A stretch of DNA of 64,000 bases from Candidatus Poribacteria bacterium (lineage in GTDB: Bacteria > Poribacteria > WGA-4E > WGA-3G): positions 62,001 through 126,000 of the forward strand of contig JAJEIP010000007.1 in NCBI GenBank assembly GCA_022827885.1, given 5' to 3'. The notes beneath the pieces are model-generated. The model searched no databases. It worked only from the letters and a program-made list of their open reading frames with translations, and was not told where the DNA came from. A program made the translations under genes and the position numbers. This document shows positions 25,267-33,082 of this stretch, one piece after another. Each line of letters starts with the position of its first letter. Position 1 is the first letter of the stretch.

Positions 25267-25471
25267 AGGACTTACACAAATTGTGTAAAAAGGCGATATA
25301 TTCCATCAAAAAAGGCGTTATGTCAATAATTTAACCCCCTAAAGAATCAACGGTATGAATGCGAATCAACGGTATGAATGCGAATCAACGGTATGAATGC
25401 CTTATGGCATTCCCCGTATGGCATTCCCCGCCCCTTATCAGGGGGACTTTAAGAGGGAATGCGTAAGTCCT
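25267..25471. repeat. MITE-like element family E (copy 2) with 9-bp terminal inverted repeats
   Basis: AGGACTTAC at the left and GTAAGTCCT at the right are exact inverted repeats about 205 bp apart. Inside are TTAACCCCCTAAAG, a 19-bp tandem array, two TATGGCATTCCCCG units and CCCCTTATCAGGGGG. No coding capacity. It fills half of the gap 25234-25629; the remainder to the TatT gene shows only a TATAAT at 25594 and the ribosome site. Confidence 0.7.
25344..25400 (+). repeat. three tandem 19-bp repeats
   Basis: GAATCAACGGTATGAATGC is repeated three times without spacers and is followed by the related CTTATGGCATTCCCCGTATGGCATTCCCCG. The repeats lie inside the family E element. Confidence 0.85.
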
Positions 25472-25629
25472 AACATATTAGAATAAGGTTTTTATCAGCA
25501 CGCGGGTTGATGTCTATTTTTAGGTTTTGCTTTACAAGCGCGGGCAAAACCGCAGCAAAGGAATTTTACAATTAACCGACGGCTGATAACCACTATAATT
25601 AATAACTCTAAGGAGGTAAATCTAAACCG

Positions 25630-26529
25630 ATGCTGGACAACAAATTTTATTTTCGTATATCGCTTCTATTGTTACTCCCCATGCTTTTAGGCGGATGCGG
25701 TCTTGCGAAATTGGCAAGAATTCAAGGGGAAGGGGATCTCACTGTAGTAGAAGCCACCCTTGAAGGGAACATCGGCACGCTTGAAAACCTATCTAAAATT
25801 GGGAATAAAAATCTCATTATCAAGACGGCGCGCGCGTATTCATCTTATGCGGGTTTTATTGAGGATAAGATGGAAGAGGCTGAAATAGCAGGCGACTATG
25901 AAACTGCGGACGAGATGCGTGCACGTGCCATCGACCACTATAAACGTTCTGAGGGATACGCGATTAAGGCTTTAGCGAAATCCGATGAAACCTTCAAAGA
26001 GATAAGAACTGCCGATATGGCTGTGTTTGAAAAAGCCCTACAGAAGTTGAAACCGAAGGATGTCGAACCCCTGTTTTGGGCGGCGTATTCAATCGCACGC
26101 GGCATTAGTCTCCAGAAAGATGATCCGATGCAAGTGATTGACCTCGCTCGGGTGGAATTGATGATGGGACGTGTGCTGGAATTGGAGGAAAACTTCTACT
26201 TCGGGAGCGCGCATCTGTTCTATGCCGTCTATTACGGCGACCGGGCACCCTCCATCGGTGGGGACCCAGAGAAGGCAAAGGAACATATTGCCCACGTAGA
26301 TGAAATCAATGACGGTAAGTTTTTGATGAGCAAACTCTATCTTGCACGTTACTATGCTTATCCGAAACAGGATGTGACGCTTTTCAAGGAGTCGTTACAA
26401 GAAATTCTTGACGCCCCCGCGGACATTTATCCGGGGGAAGAAGCCGCGACTTCGTTGGCGAAATCGCGTGCCAAACGCTTACTCAACCAGATTGATGACC
26501 TTTTTGATCCAGAAATGGAGGAAGAATAA
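25630..26529 (+). CDS. TatT-type TRAP-associated lipoprotein
   Basis: 299 residues. Signal peptide with lipobox LLGGC (about residues 18-22). The rest is helical, with TPR-like pairs (IIKTARAYSSYAGFIEDKMEEAE, YFGSAHLFYAVYYGDRAPSIGGDPEKAKEHI), matching the TatT component (PF16811) of tetratricopeptide-associated TRAP systems known from Treponema pallidum. TatT trimers dock the DctP-like binding protein, which is encoded next and overlaps by one base (TAATG). A strong AAGGAGGT lies 12 nt before the ATG, longer than ideal spacing. It sits in the periplasmic leaflet of a membrane. Confidence 0.88.
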   Translation: MLDNKFYFRISLLLLLPMLLGGCGLAKLARIQGEGDLTVVEATLEGNIGTLENLSKIGNKNLIIKTARAYSSYAGFIEDKMEEAEIAGDYETADEMRARAIDHYKRSEGYAIKALAKSDETFKEIRTADMAVFEKALQKLKPKDVEPLFWAAYSIARGISLQKDDPMQVIDLARVELMMGRVLELEENFYFGSAHLFYAVYYGDRAPSIGGDPEKAKEHIAHVDEINDGKFLMSKLYLARYYAYPKQDVTLFKESLQEILDAPADIYPGEEAATSLAKSRAKRLLNQIDDLFDPEMEEE

Positions 26530-27572
26530 TGAAGAACGAAAAAACAGACTACAAAGCACACGCTGCTAAATTAGTCGGCGTGTTTCTACTGATTTTAGGA
26601 ATTTTCTGTCTACCGATAGTGCATCTGAGTGCCGAATCTATTAAGTTCGCAACACTCGCGCCAAAGGGTTCTACATGGATGAACAATTTTGAAGCGATGG
26701 GGAAAGAGATTCGCTCTAAAACAGATGGTGAGATTCGTCTGCGTATCTATCCGAACGGGGTTCAGGGAGATGAACTCGACGTTATCCGCAAGATGCGAGC
26801 CGGATTGATCCACGCAGGTGCTATGACCGCTACGGGTCTTGGCGAGATACAGGAAGAGGTCCTGATTTTCCAATTGCCTCGAATGTTCAGAACTTACGAA
26901 GAACTCGACTATGTCCGTGACTATCTCCGGGCAGACCTTGACAAAGCCTTCATGGATGCCGGGTATGTTCTACTCGGTATGGGAGACATCGGCTTTTATT
27001 ATATATTCAGTAGTCAACCCATCCGCACTATTGCCGATCTTCAATCCCCAAACATCAAAATGTGGGCTCGGACGACTGACAGAATTGGGCTTACGTTTTA
27101 CGAAAACGCTGAGATCGCAACTGTGCCGAGAGAGGTCACACAGGTTCTCGGTTCGCTCTACTCAGGGCATATCAACACCCTCGCTGCGTCTCCTTATGTC
27201 ACTGTCGCCCTGCAATGGCACGATAAATTCAAATATATGACGGACCTTCCTGTGAGTGTTGGTGTGGGTGCCACAGTCATGACACAGGAAAAGTTTGATG
27301 CGCTTTCCCCGGAGCAGCAAAAGGTTTTGCGCGAAGTTGCGGACGCGCATCAGGGACAGTTAATTCAGGATATTCGCAAGGACAATGAAAGGGCACTGGA
27401 GGCATTGCAAAAGAAGGCAGGCATTCAAGTGGTTGAATTCGAGGACGATTCTCGGGAAGCGTGGGATGCGCTTGCCGCAGAAACCCACAAAGCCCTGGTC
27501 GGTGAGATCTACTCGCAAGAATTTCTTGATAAGATTAACGCCCTCTTGCAAGCGTATCGGGAGAAAAATTAA
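26529..27572 (+). CDS. DctP-family TRAP substrate-binding protein (TatP)
   Basis: 347 residues. Signal segment (LVGVFLLILGIFCLPIVHLSAES), then the DctP/SBP fold: IKFATLAPKGSTWMNN, LRIYPNGVQGDELDVIRKMRAGLIHAG, QSPNIKMWARTTDRIGLTF (the conserved Arg that binds a carboxylate ligand in many TRAP SBPs is available in WARTTDR) and VREVADAHQGQ. It binds a solute in the periplasm for a DctQM transporter. No dctQ or dctM follows; a terminator hairpin and a restriction gene come next, so the membrane subunits must be elsewhere. Coupled to TatT by TAATG. Confidence 0.9.
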   Translation: MKNEKTDYKAHAAKLVGVFLLILGIFCLPIVHLSAESIKFATLAPKGSTWMNNFEAMGKEIRSKTDGEIRLRIYPNGVQGDELDVIRKMRAGLIHAGAMTATGLGEIQEEVLIFQLPRMFRTYEELDYVRDYLRADLDKAFMDAGYVLLGMGDIGFYYIFSSQPIRTIADLQSPNIKMWARTTDRIGLTFYENAEIATVPREVTQVLGSLYSGHINTLAASPYVTVALQWHDKFKYMTDLPVSVGVGATVMTQEKFDALSPEQQKVLREVADAHQGQLIQDIRKDNERALEALQKKAGIQVVEFEDDSREAWDALAAETHKALVGEIYSQEFLDKINALLQAYREKN

Positions 27573-27607
27573 GGGGCACTGACGTAACCCTTTAGTAAAC
27601 TTTTGTT

Positions 27608-27636
27608 GATAGGCGCGCCTCCAAAGCGCGCCTATC
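27608..27636 (+). terminator. hairpin terminator after tatT-tatP
   Basis: Perfect 11-bp stem GATAGGCGCGC/GCGCGCCTATC with a 7-nt loop, followed by CATTTTATG. The T-run is short, so efficiency is uncertain. Confidence 0.6.
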
Positions 27637-27678
27637 CATTTTATGTCAGTTCTATTTTCTAAACTCTGGCGATTCCCC

Positions 27679-27708
27679 TTGCAATTGTCCTTCACATCCG
27701 TGTATAAT
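27679..27708 (+). promoter_or_regulatory. promoter for restriction-modification gene
   Basis: TTGCAA, 18-nt spacer, TATAAT; leader of about 40 nt, followed by GGAGAAAAGG before the GTG start. Confidence 0.6.
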
Positions 27709-27755
27709 TGGCATTATCCTAAGTTCAACCGCCGAAAACACACGGAGAAAAGGTC

Positions 27756-30700
27756 GTGCCGACACTCAACATCAAACCCACACATAAACCCATCAAAAAC
27801 TACTATACCGAACTGGCGGAATACGCGAAAGTCGGGGCAGAACACGAAGGTGCAGTTCGAACCGCATTCCAAAACCTACTCCAACACTACTGCCGACAAG
27901 CAAACCTCATCCTCGTCTGCGAAAAGACACGTTACACCTCCCAGAAAAGGCGAATCCAGATAGATGGCGAAGTCGTTGATGCGTTTGACTTGCCACATGG
28001 ACACTGGGAAGCAAAAGATACCCATGACGATCTACCCACAGAAGCGCGGCAGAAATCGGAGGCAGGCTACCCGTTTAAAAATATCATCATTCAGGCACCG
28101 ATCCGTGCACTCCTCTATCAAAACGGGCATCTCCGACTCGATGTAGATCTCACAGATCCGAACAACCTCATCAATCTGCTAAACACCTTCTTTGCATATC
28201 AGGAAGAAAATATCGTCGATTGGTATGCCGCTGTTGAAGAATTCAAAGAAAAGGTTCCGGTGTTAGGGCATGGTGTCGCAAAGCACATTGAGACCGAAAT
28301 GCAGGATAATCGCCAATTCCGACAAGCCTTTCAGAGCTTCCATCAACAATGCCGAGCATCTGTTGATCCGAACCTTACCGAGGCACAGGTTGAGGAAATG
28401 CTTATCCAACATCTCCTCACCGAGCGAATTTTCCGCACCGTCTTTGACAATCCTGATTTTACGAACAGGAACATCATCGCCCAAGAAATTGAGAAAGTTA
28501 TCCAGATCCTTACCCGTCGTTCCCCGAGCCGTTCCGAGTTCCTCCGTCCTCTGGATCCGTTCTACGTTGCGATTGAGAAAACCGCCGCCACTATCACCGA
28601 TTTCTCACAGAAACAGGCTTTTCTAAATACCGTCTATGAGCAGTTCTTTCAAGGCTTCTCTGTCGATATTGCCGATACACATGGTATCGTCTACACGCCA
28701 CAGCCGATCGTCGATTTCATGGTGAAAAGCGTTGAGCACGTTCTCGTGACCGAATTCGGACGCTCGCTGTCGAATATGGGTGTTCACATCATCGATCCTT
28801 TTGTCGGGACTGGCAACTTCATTGTCCGACTCATGCAGGAGATTCGGGGGCGGCGATTGCCGCAGAAATACCGTGAGGAGCTCCACTGCAACGAAGTAAT
28901 GCTGCTCCCTTACTACATCGCCAGCCTGAACATTGAACACGCCTATTATGAGAGGACCGGCAATTATGAACCTTTCCCACATATCTGCTTCGTGGATACG
29001 TTTGATACGTTCGGTCTGATGGACGCGCCCCACCAAACTGGAGAGTTCACCTATTTTACGCCGGATAACACCTTGCGGGTTGAAGAGCAGCGAGAGATTC
29101 CGATGTTCGTTGTTATCGGGAATCCACCCTACAATGCGGGGCAGAAGAATGAAAACGATAACAACAAAAATCGGACGCATGTGGGCGTTGATGCGCGGGT
29201 ACGGGATACTTTTGTTGCTGACTCCAGTGCACAACTGAAAAATTCGCTTTATGATCCGTATGTCAAAGCCTTCCGATGGGCAATAGATAAACTCGGTGAT
29301 GCGGGAATCACCGCATTCGTAACGAACAACAGTTTTATTGACGGACAAGCATTTGATGGCATGCGAAAACACCTTTCTGAAGAGTTTGACACACTCTATA
29401 TTCTGAACTTGGGAGGGAATGTACGAAAGGGACAGTCAGGGGACGCTAACGTGTTCGGCATTCAGGTCGGTGTGAGCATCAATATCCTTGTGAAATCAAA
29501 ACGGGAGGGTGGGAGTTTTCCTGCGCGAATCCGCTATAACGACGAGGTTGCGGATTTGAATAAGACACGGACCTTTGCGTTTCTGGACGAGAATCAGCAC
29601 GTTGGGAACCTGGAGTGGCAGGAGTTAAGACCAGATAAACGGTTTACGTGGCTCACTGGAGGACTCCATGCTGATTTTGATACCTTCGTCCCTATCGGAA
29701 GTAAAGAAGCAAAATCAGGAATATCAAAAGAGGTAATGTTTAGAGTTTATAGTAACGGTGTCCAAACGAATCGGGATGCTTGGGCCCGCAACTTCAACCA
29801 AGACGCGCTCGCCAAAAATATGCAAGCGATGATAGAATTTTATAACTCAGAAGCCTCTAAATGGGAACGACGTGTTGAACAGACACAAAATGTTGATACA
29901 TTTGTTTCAACCGATAACAGAAAAATAAAATGGACAGATCGACTGAAATCGGAACTAACAAAAGGCAGATTAGTCGCCTTTGCGCCGGAACGAATAAGGA
30001 ATTCTCTCTATCGTCCATTTACAAAATCCAATCTCTACTTTGACAAATTGATGAACCAGCGGACTTACTTGTTCCCATCCATCTTTCCAACACCTGAGAC
30101 CGAATTGGATAATCGTGTGATATGGATCAAGGTTGGACAAGAGTGGCCAATGTTCGCGCTAATGGCAAATCAAATTCCTGATAATTTACCGCAAGGCGGT
30201 TCTCAATGTTTCCCCTTCTACACCTACGACGAAAATGGCGGAAATCGCCGAGAAAATATTACCGATTGGGCACTGTCACAATTCCGCAAGCGTTACCGAG
30301 ATGACCCTATCACCAAGTGGGACATCTTCCACTATACTTACGGACTCCTCCATCATCCTGATTATCGCGAACGATATAAGGAAAACCTTAAGCGCGATTT
30401 ACCGCATATCCCTTTTGCTGAAGACTTTTGGGGATTTGCGAAAGCAGGAGCGCGGTTGGCAGATATCCACATCAACTACGAATCACAGTCCGAATACGAT
30501 AAACTCAATCCGATTGAAACCCCAGGGACGCAAGTAGATTTGTCTGTGGAGCGGATGAGATTTTCCAAAGATAAAACGCAGTTGAGATACAACGATTTCC
30601 TGGCATTAGAGGACATCCCGCCTGAAGTATTTGATTATCGGTTGGGGAATCGGTCTGCGTTGGAATGGGTTGTGGATCAGTATCGTGTTAAGGTAGACAA

Positions 30701-30881
30701 ACGAAGCGGCATCGTCAACGATCCGAACCGTAAGGAAGATCCAGAGTATATCCTTCGTTTGATTGGACAGGTAATCACGGTAAGTTTGGAGACCGTGGAT
30801 ATTGTTAGCGCGCTTCCCGAATATCGATTTTCTGATGCCATCGTAGAAGACGTGGTAAGCACCCGAACAAACATGGTATAA
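27756..30881 (+). CDS. type ISP-like restriction-modification enzyme without helicase domain
   Basis: 1041 residues, GTG start. The N-terminus (about 1-120) has VVDAFDLPHGHWEAKD, an ExK-type PD-(D/E)xK nuclease core. A helical region follows. The N6-adenine methyltransferase has GIVYTPQPIVDFMVKSVEHV, HIIDPFVGTGNFIVRLM (motif I, about 345) and VVIGNPPYNAG (motif IV NPPY, about 455). The C-terminal half resembles the target-recognition region of type ISP enzymes such as LlaBIII (RIRNSLYRPF, IFHYTYGLLHHPDYRERYKENLKRDLPHIP). Known type ISP proteins are about 1500-1600 residues and place a DEAD-box helicase between nuclease and methylase; that block is absent. It may therefore work like a type IIG/IIL enzyme. 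It methylates adenine and probably cuts foreign DNA. Confidence 0.85.
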   Translation: MPTLNIKPTHKPIKNYYTELAEYAKVGAEHEGAVRTAFQNLLQHYCRQANLILVCEKTRYTSQKRRIQIDGEVVDAFDLPHGHWEAKDTHDDLPTEARQKSEAGYPFKNIIIQAPIRALLYQNGHLRLDVDLTDPNNLINLLNTFFAYQEENIVDWYAAVEEFKEKVPVLGHGVAKHIETEMQDNRQFRQAFQSFHQQCRASVDPNLTEAQVEEMLIQHLLTERIFRTVFDNPDFTNRNIIAQEIEKVIQILTRRSPSRSEFLRPLDPFYVAIEKTAATITDFSQKQAFLNTVYEQFFQGFSVDIADTHGIVYTPQPIVDFMVKSVEHVLVTEFGRSLSNMGVHIIDPFVGTGNFIVRLMQEIRGRRLPQKYREELHCNEVMLLPYYIASLNIEHAYYERTGNYEPFPHICFVDTFDTFGLMDAPHQTGEFTYFTPDNTLRVEEQREIPMFVVIGNPPYNAGQKNENDNNKNRTHVGVDARVRDTFVADSSAQLKNSLYDPYVKAFRWAIDKLGDAGITAFVTNNSFIDGQAFDGMRKHLSEEFDTLYILNLGGNVRKGQSGDANVFGIQVGVSINILVKSKREGGSFPARIRYNDEVADLNKTRTFAFLDENQHVGNLEWQELRPDKRFTWLTGGLHADFDTFVPIGSKEAKSGISKEVMFRVYSNGVQTNRDAWARNFNQDALAKNMQAMIEFYNSEASKWERRVEQTQNVDTFVSTDNRKIKWTDRLKSELTKGRLVAFAPERIRNSLYRPFTKSNLYFDKLMNQRTYLFPSIFPTPETELDNRVIWIKVGQEWPMFALMANQIPDNLPQGGSQCFPFYTYDENGGNRRENITDWALSQFRKRYRDDPITKWDIFHYTYGLLHHPDYRERYKENLKRDLPHIPFAEDFWGFAKAGARLADIHINYESQSEYDKLNPIETPGTQVDLSVERMRFSKDKTQLRYNDFLALEDIPPEVFDYRLGNRSALEWVVDQYRVKVDKRSGIVNDPNRKEDPEYILRLIGQVITVSLETVDIVSALPEYRFSDAIVEDVVSTRTNMV

Positions 30882-30919
30882 TAAAAACTAAAGATGCTAT
30901 TTCAAAAGGAGATACCCGC

Positions 30920-31339
30920 ATGAACAAAACGATTTCATTGGAACAACTTCCACCTCAAATTGAGAACTTGCTTCGGACAAATTGGGAAGCTCATGAAAGC
31001 CTTGTCCTTGAACACAATGGGAAGCCTGTGGCAGCGATTGTCCCGATGGATGAGTATCGCAAATGGCATCCTGATAAAGATGAAAACGCCTTTGATTACG
31101 AGCTTCCCGCGGACCTGCTTGAGGCTTATCATAAATTGCTTGATAAGAAATTCTCTACAGGTTTAACGTCCGAGGAAGAGGTGAAGTTGGCAGAGGTGGA
31201 CCAGCAGCTTAACGACGCTGAAGCAGCACAGCCACTCATAGAGTCGATGCAGAAGCATGCCGCCTTGCGAGATGAAAATTGGAAGCAGAGATTTGAAGAG
31301 GTTGTTACCAAACTGAGTGAATTGAAGGAATTGATGTGA
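30920..31339 (+). CDS. Phd/YefM-like antitoxin-type protein with helical tail
   Basis: 139 residues. The first 60 residues (LEQLPPQIENLL, LVLEHNGKPVAAIVPMDEYRKW) match the Phd/YefM DNA-binding antitoxin fold. The rest is a charged helix (GLTSEEEVKLAEVDQQLNDAEAAQP and EEVVTKLSELKELM), longer than in classic antitoxins. AAAGGAG lies before the ATG. No intact toxin follows; only a frame remnant is seen. It lies 38 bp after the restriction enzyme and may regulate that gene or be the survivor of a lost toxin pair. Confidence 0.65.
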   Translation: MNKTISLEQLPPQIENLLRTNWEAHESLVLEHNGKPVAAIVPMDEYRKWHPDKDENAFDYELPADLLEAYHKLLDKKFSTGLTSEEEVKLAEVDQQLNDAEAAQPLIESMQKHAALRDENWKQRFEEVVTKLSELKELM

Positions 31340-31395
31340 ATCAAAAAACATCACCTCGTACCCGACGACGAGAATTCCCACCTGTGATGTAATGA

Positions 31396-31554
31396 AGCCT
31401 ATCAATTGCGAGAGAACTTGAGCAGGCAGTTGAGGCGCGCCCAGTAGACAATACCACTCGGATAATGCAACGCGTGCTCTCTTTCCTATCCGAAGAGATC
31501 GAAGCATTACGAAACGAATTGGCCGTAGCCATCCCGATGTGGAAAAACTTCTAA
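31396..31554 (+). pseudogene. gene remnant after Phd-like gene
   Basis: One frame reads SLSIARELEQAVEARPVDNTTRIMQRVLSFL... to NELAVAIPMWKNF and then TAA. The upstream in-frame codons are TAA TGA and there is no start codon at the front, so it looks like the 3' remnant of a small helical protein. Family not recognised. It could equally be a chance open stretch. Confidence 0.35.
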
Positions 31555-31599
31555 AAAATATAGTGTCATACTAACTGAAAATAGTACTTGAGCTAAAGG

Positions 31600-31920
31600 A
31601 TGAGTTGGCAAGAACTAAAAAATCTCATCCAGTCATTGGACGAACAACACAAAGGACGCAAAAAAGGCGAACCTTTTGAAGAACTTGTTGCCGAATTGTT
31701 AGGAGCGTTACTCGAAACCCGTTTTGAGACTGCAAAATCTGGTTATCAGCCAATTGGCGACGTGCAATCGCGCCGCCCCATAGGGGTCAATTTTAGAAGG
31801 AGCATTATCGTAGGGAATCAACGTCGAATGCGCGTGTGGCATTCGTTGGGATTGAACGGATCACCTACGAATGTTTACGATGGAAGAAAAATAGTTTGCT
31901 TCATATATTCGACATTATGA
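31600..31920 (+). pseudogene. truncated Mrr-like nuclease N-terminus interrupted by repeat DNA
   Basis: Residues 1-57 (FEELVAELLGALLETRFETAKSGYQPIGD) resemble the start of Mrr-type nuclease domains, where FExLV ... SGxQxGGD carries the first catalytic Asp. The homology stops at that point. The remaining 49 codons (SRRPIGVNFRRSIIVGNQRRMRVWH...) come from DNA with repeat character, including GAATCAACGTCGAATGCG, which resembles the 19-bp unit at 25344. The ExK half of the nuclease is missing, so the protein should be inactive. It lies downstream of the restriction enzyme and may be debris of a longer restriction locus. Confidence 0.55.
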
Positions 31921-31923
31921 AAG

Positions 31924-31999
31924 ATATCGAGTGAAACCCAACGTTCTTCCTGTGAAGTTCTCCGAAATGTGACAGTATGACGTTGGGTTTCGCTATATC
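31924..31999. repeat. inverted repeat of GAAACCCAACG type
   Basis: GATATCGAGTGAAACCCAACG and CGTTGGGTTTCGCTATATC pair over about 19 bp around a 36-nt loop. A partial relative (GGTTCCGCTCAACCCAACCTACGGG) lies at 32060-32085. Confidence 0.6.
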
Positions 32000-32108
32000 T
32001 CTGATCTATATGACCGTGTAGGCATTGAATGCGTTCCGGGTGTCAGTATCGTCTTTCTCGGTTCCGCTCAACCCAACCTACGGGCCCAATTGATACCTAT
32101 ACCATCCC

Positions 32109-32166
32109 TGTAGCATAATCTGTTAGATTGTCTCTGTGAGGTCGCAAACTAACAGTTTACGCTACA
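32109..32166. repeat. palindromic repeat family F (copy 2)
   Basis: TGTAGCATAATCTGTTAG ... CTAACAGTTTACGCTACA: ends and inner arms both pair. Compare 16273-16340 and a fragment at 12960-12976. Together with the repeat at 31924 it occupies most of the gap 31921-32322. Confidence 0.6.
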
Positions 32167-32265
32167 ACACCTTCGCGGATAATCAATCCCTTTAATGAAA
32201 AACGGATCTGTGTGCTGAAAATCTTGTCCCCAGCAACTTGGGTTACGCAATACTATGAAATTCAT

Positions 32266-32294
32266 TTGTCATTTTTTCAGTGGTGTGGTATTAT
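32266..32294 (+). promoter_or_regulatory. promoter for corrinoid methyl-transfer genes
   Basis: TTGTCA, 17-nt spacer, TATTAT. It is followed by GAGGAGG and the GTG start at 32323. No cobalamin riboswitch-like region was recognised. Confidence 0.6.
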
Positions 32295-32322
32295 TGTATT
32301 TTTGAGGAGGGCTTCAAAAATC

Positions 32323-33081
32323 GTGGCATCTATTAATGACATCGCAAACGAATTTATCCGGGAAGAGATCGAAGAGTTCCTGGAAGAACCCGATGAGATA
32401 ACACGCACTATTGAGATGTTCGCACAAGCGACCCCTGCTATGCAAGACATCGCGGCTGCGCTGATTGACGGGGATCATCACACCGTCGATGAATTGACGG
32501 AAGCGGCACTCGAAGAAGGCACAGAAGCGTTAGAAATTATGGATGACGGACTCATCGCTGGGATGGGGATCGTTGGTATCAAGTTCCGTGAAAACTTCAT
32601 TTTTGTGCCGGAAGTCTTGGCGTGTGCTCGGGCAATGAAGGCAGGTATGACGCATATTGAACCGATCCTTTCGGATTCCGGTATTGAACCGATCGGGACG
32701 GTGATTATGGGAACCGTCAAGGGTGACCTACACGATATTGGTAAGAATCTGTGTATCATGATGTTGCGGGGTGCCGGTTTCGTGGTCCACGATTTAGGGG
32801 TTGATACCTCTGAGGACGAGTTCATTGACGCTGTTGAGGAACATGCAGCCCCGATCCTCGGGATGTCGGCACTCCTAACGACAACAATGCCGAACATGGG
32901 GAAGACAATTGATGCGTTTATTGACGAAGACTTACGGGAAGAAGTCAAGATTATGGTAGGGGGTGCCCCAGTTACACAGACTTTTGCCGATGATATGGGG
33001 GCTGATGGGTATGGCAAAGACGCCCTGGCATGTGTCGCACTCGCCAAACAATTCCTTGAGGAACCCGACGAAGAGTGGTAG
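32323..33081 (+). CDS. corrinoid (B12-binding) methyl carrier protein
   Basis: 252 residues from GTG at 32323, placed after GAGGAGG; the track start at 32212 lies upstream of the promoter. Residues about 25-120 form the helical cap (DITRT-type front, MDDGLIAGMGIVGIKFRENFIFVPEVLACARAMKAGM). GDLHDIGKN carries the DxHxxG motif whose His binds cobalt, followed by LGMSALLTTTMPNMGKTI and a Rossmann end. Such proteins (MtbC/MttC type) receive methyl groups from a substrate-specific methyltransferase and pass them on. The next gene encodes the activator. The first 25 residues (FLEEPDEITRTIE) form an acidic extension. Confidence 0.92.
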   Translation: MASINDIANEFIREEIEEFLEEPDEITRTIEMFAQATPAMQDIAAALIDGDHHTVDELTEAALEEGTEALEIMDDGLIAGMGIVGIKFRENFIFVPEVLACARAMKAGMTHIEPILSDSGIEPIGTVIMGTVKGDLHDIGKNLCIMMLRGAGFVVHDLGVDTSEDEFIDAVEEHAAPILGMSALLTTTMPNMGKTIDAFIDEDLREEVKIMVGGAPVTQTFADDMGADGYGKDALACVALAKQFLEEPDEEW

Positions 33082-33082
33082 G

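Noticed and set aside
25344-25400. Three direct repeats as a CRISPR array
   Set aside because: There are no spacers between the 19-bp units and no cas genes; it is a plain tandem repeat in a MITE-like element.
28623-29372. 249-residue minus-strand frame
   Set aside because: Antisense to the methylase part of the restriction enzyme, whose NPPY and DPFVGTGNF motifs are certain.
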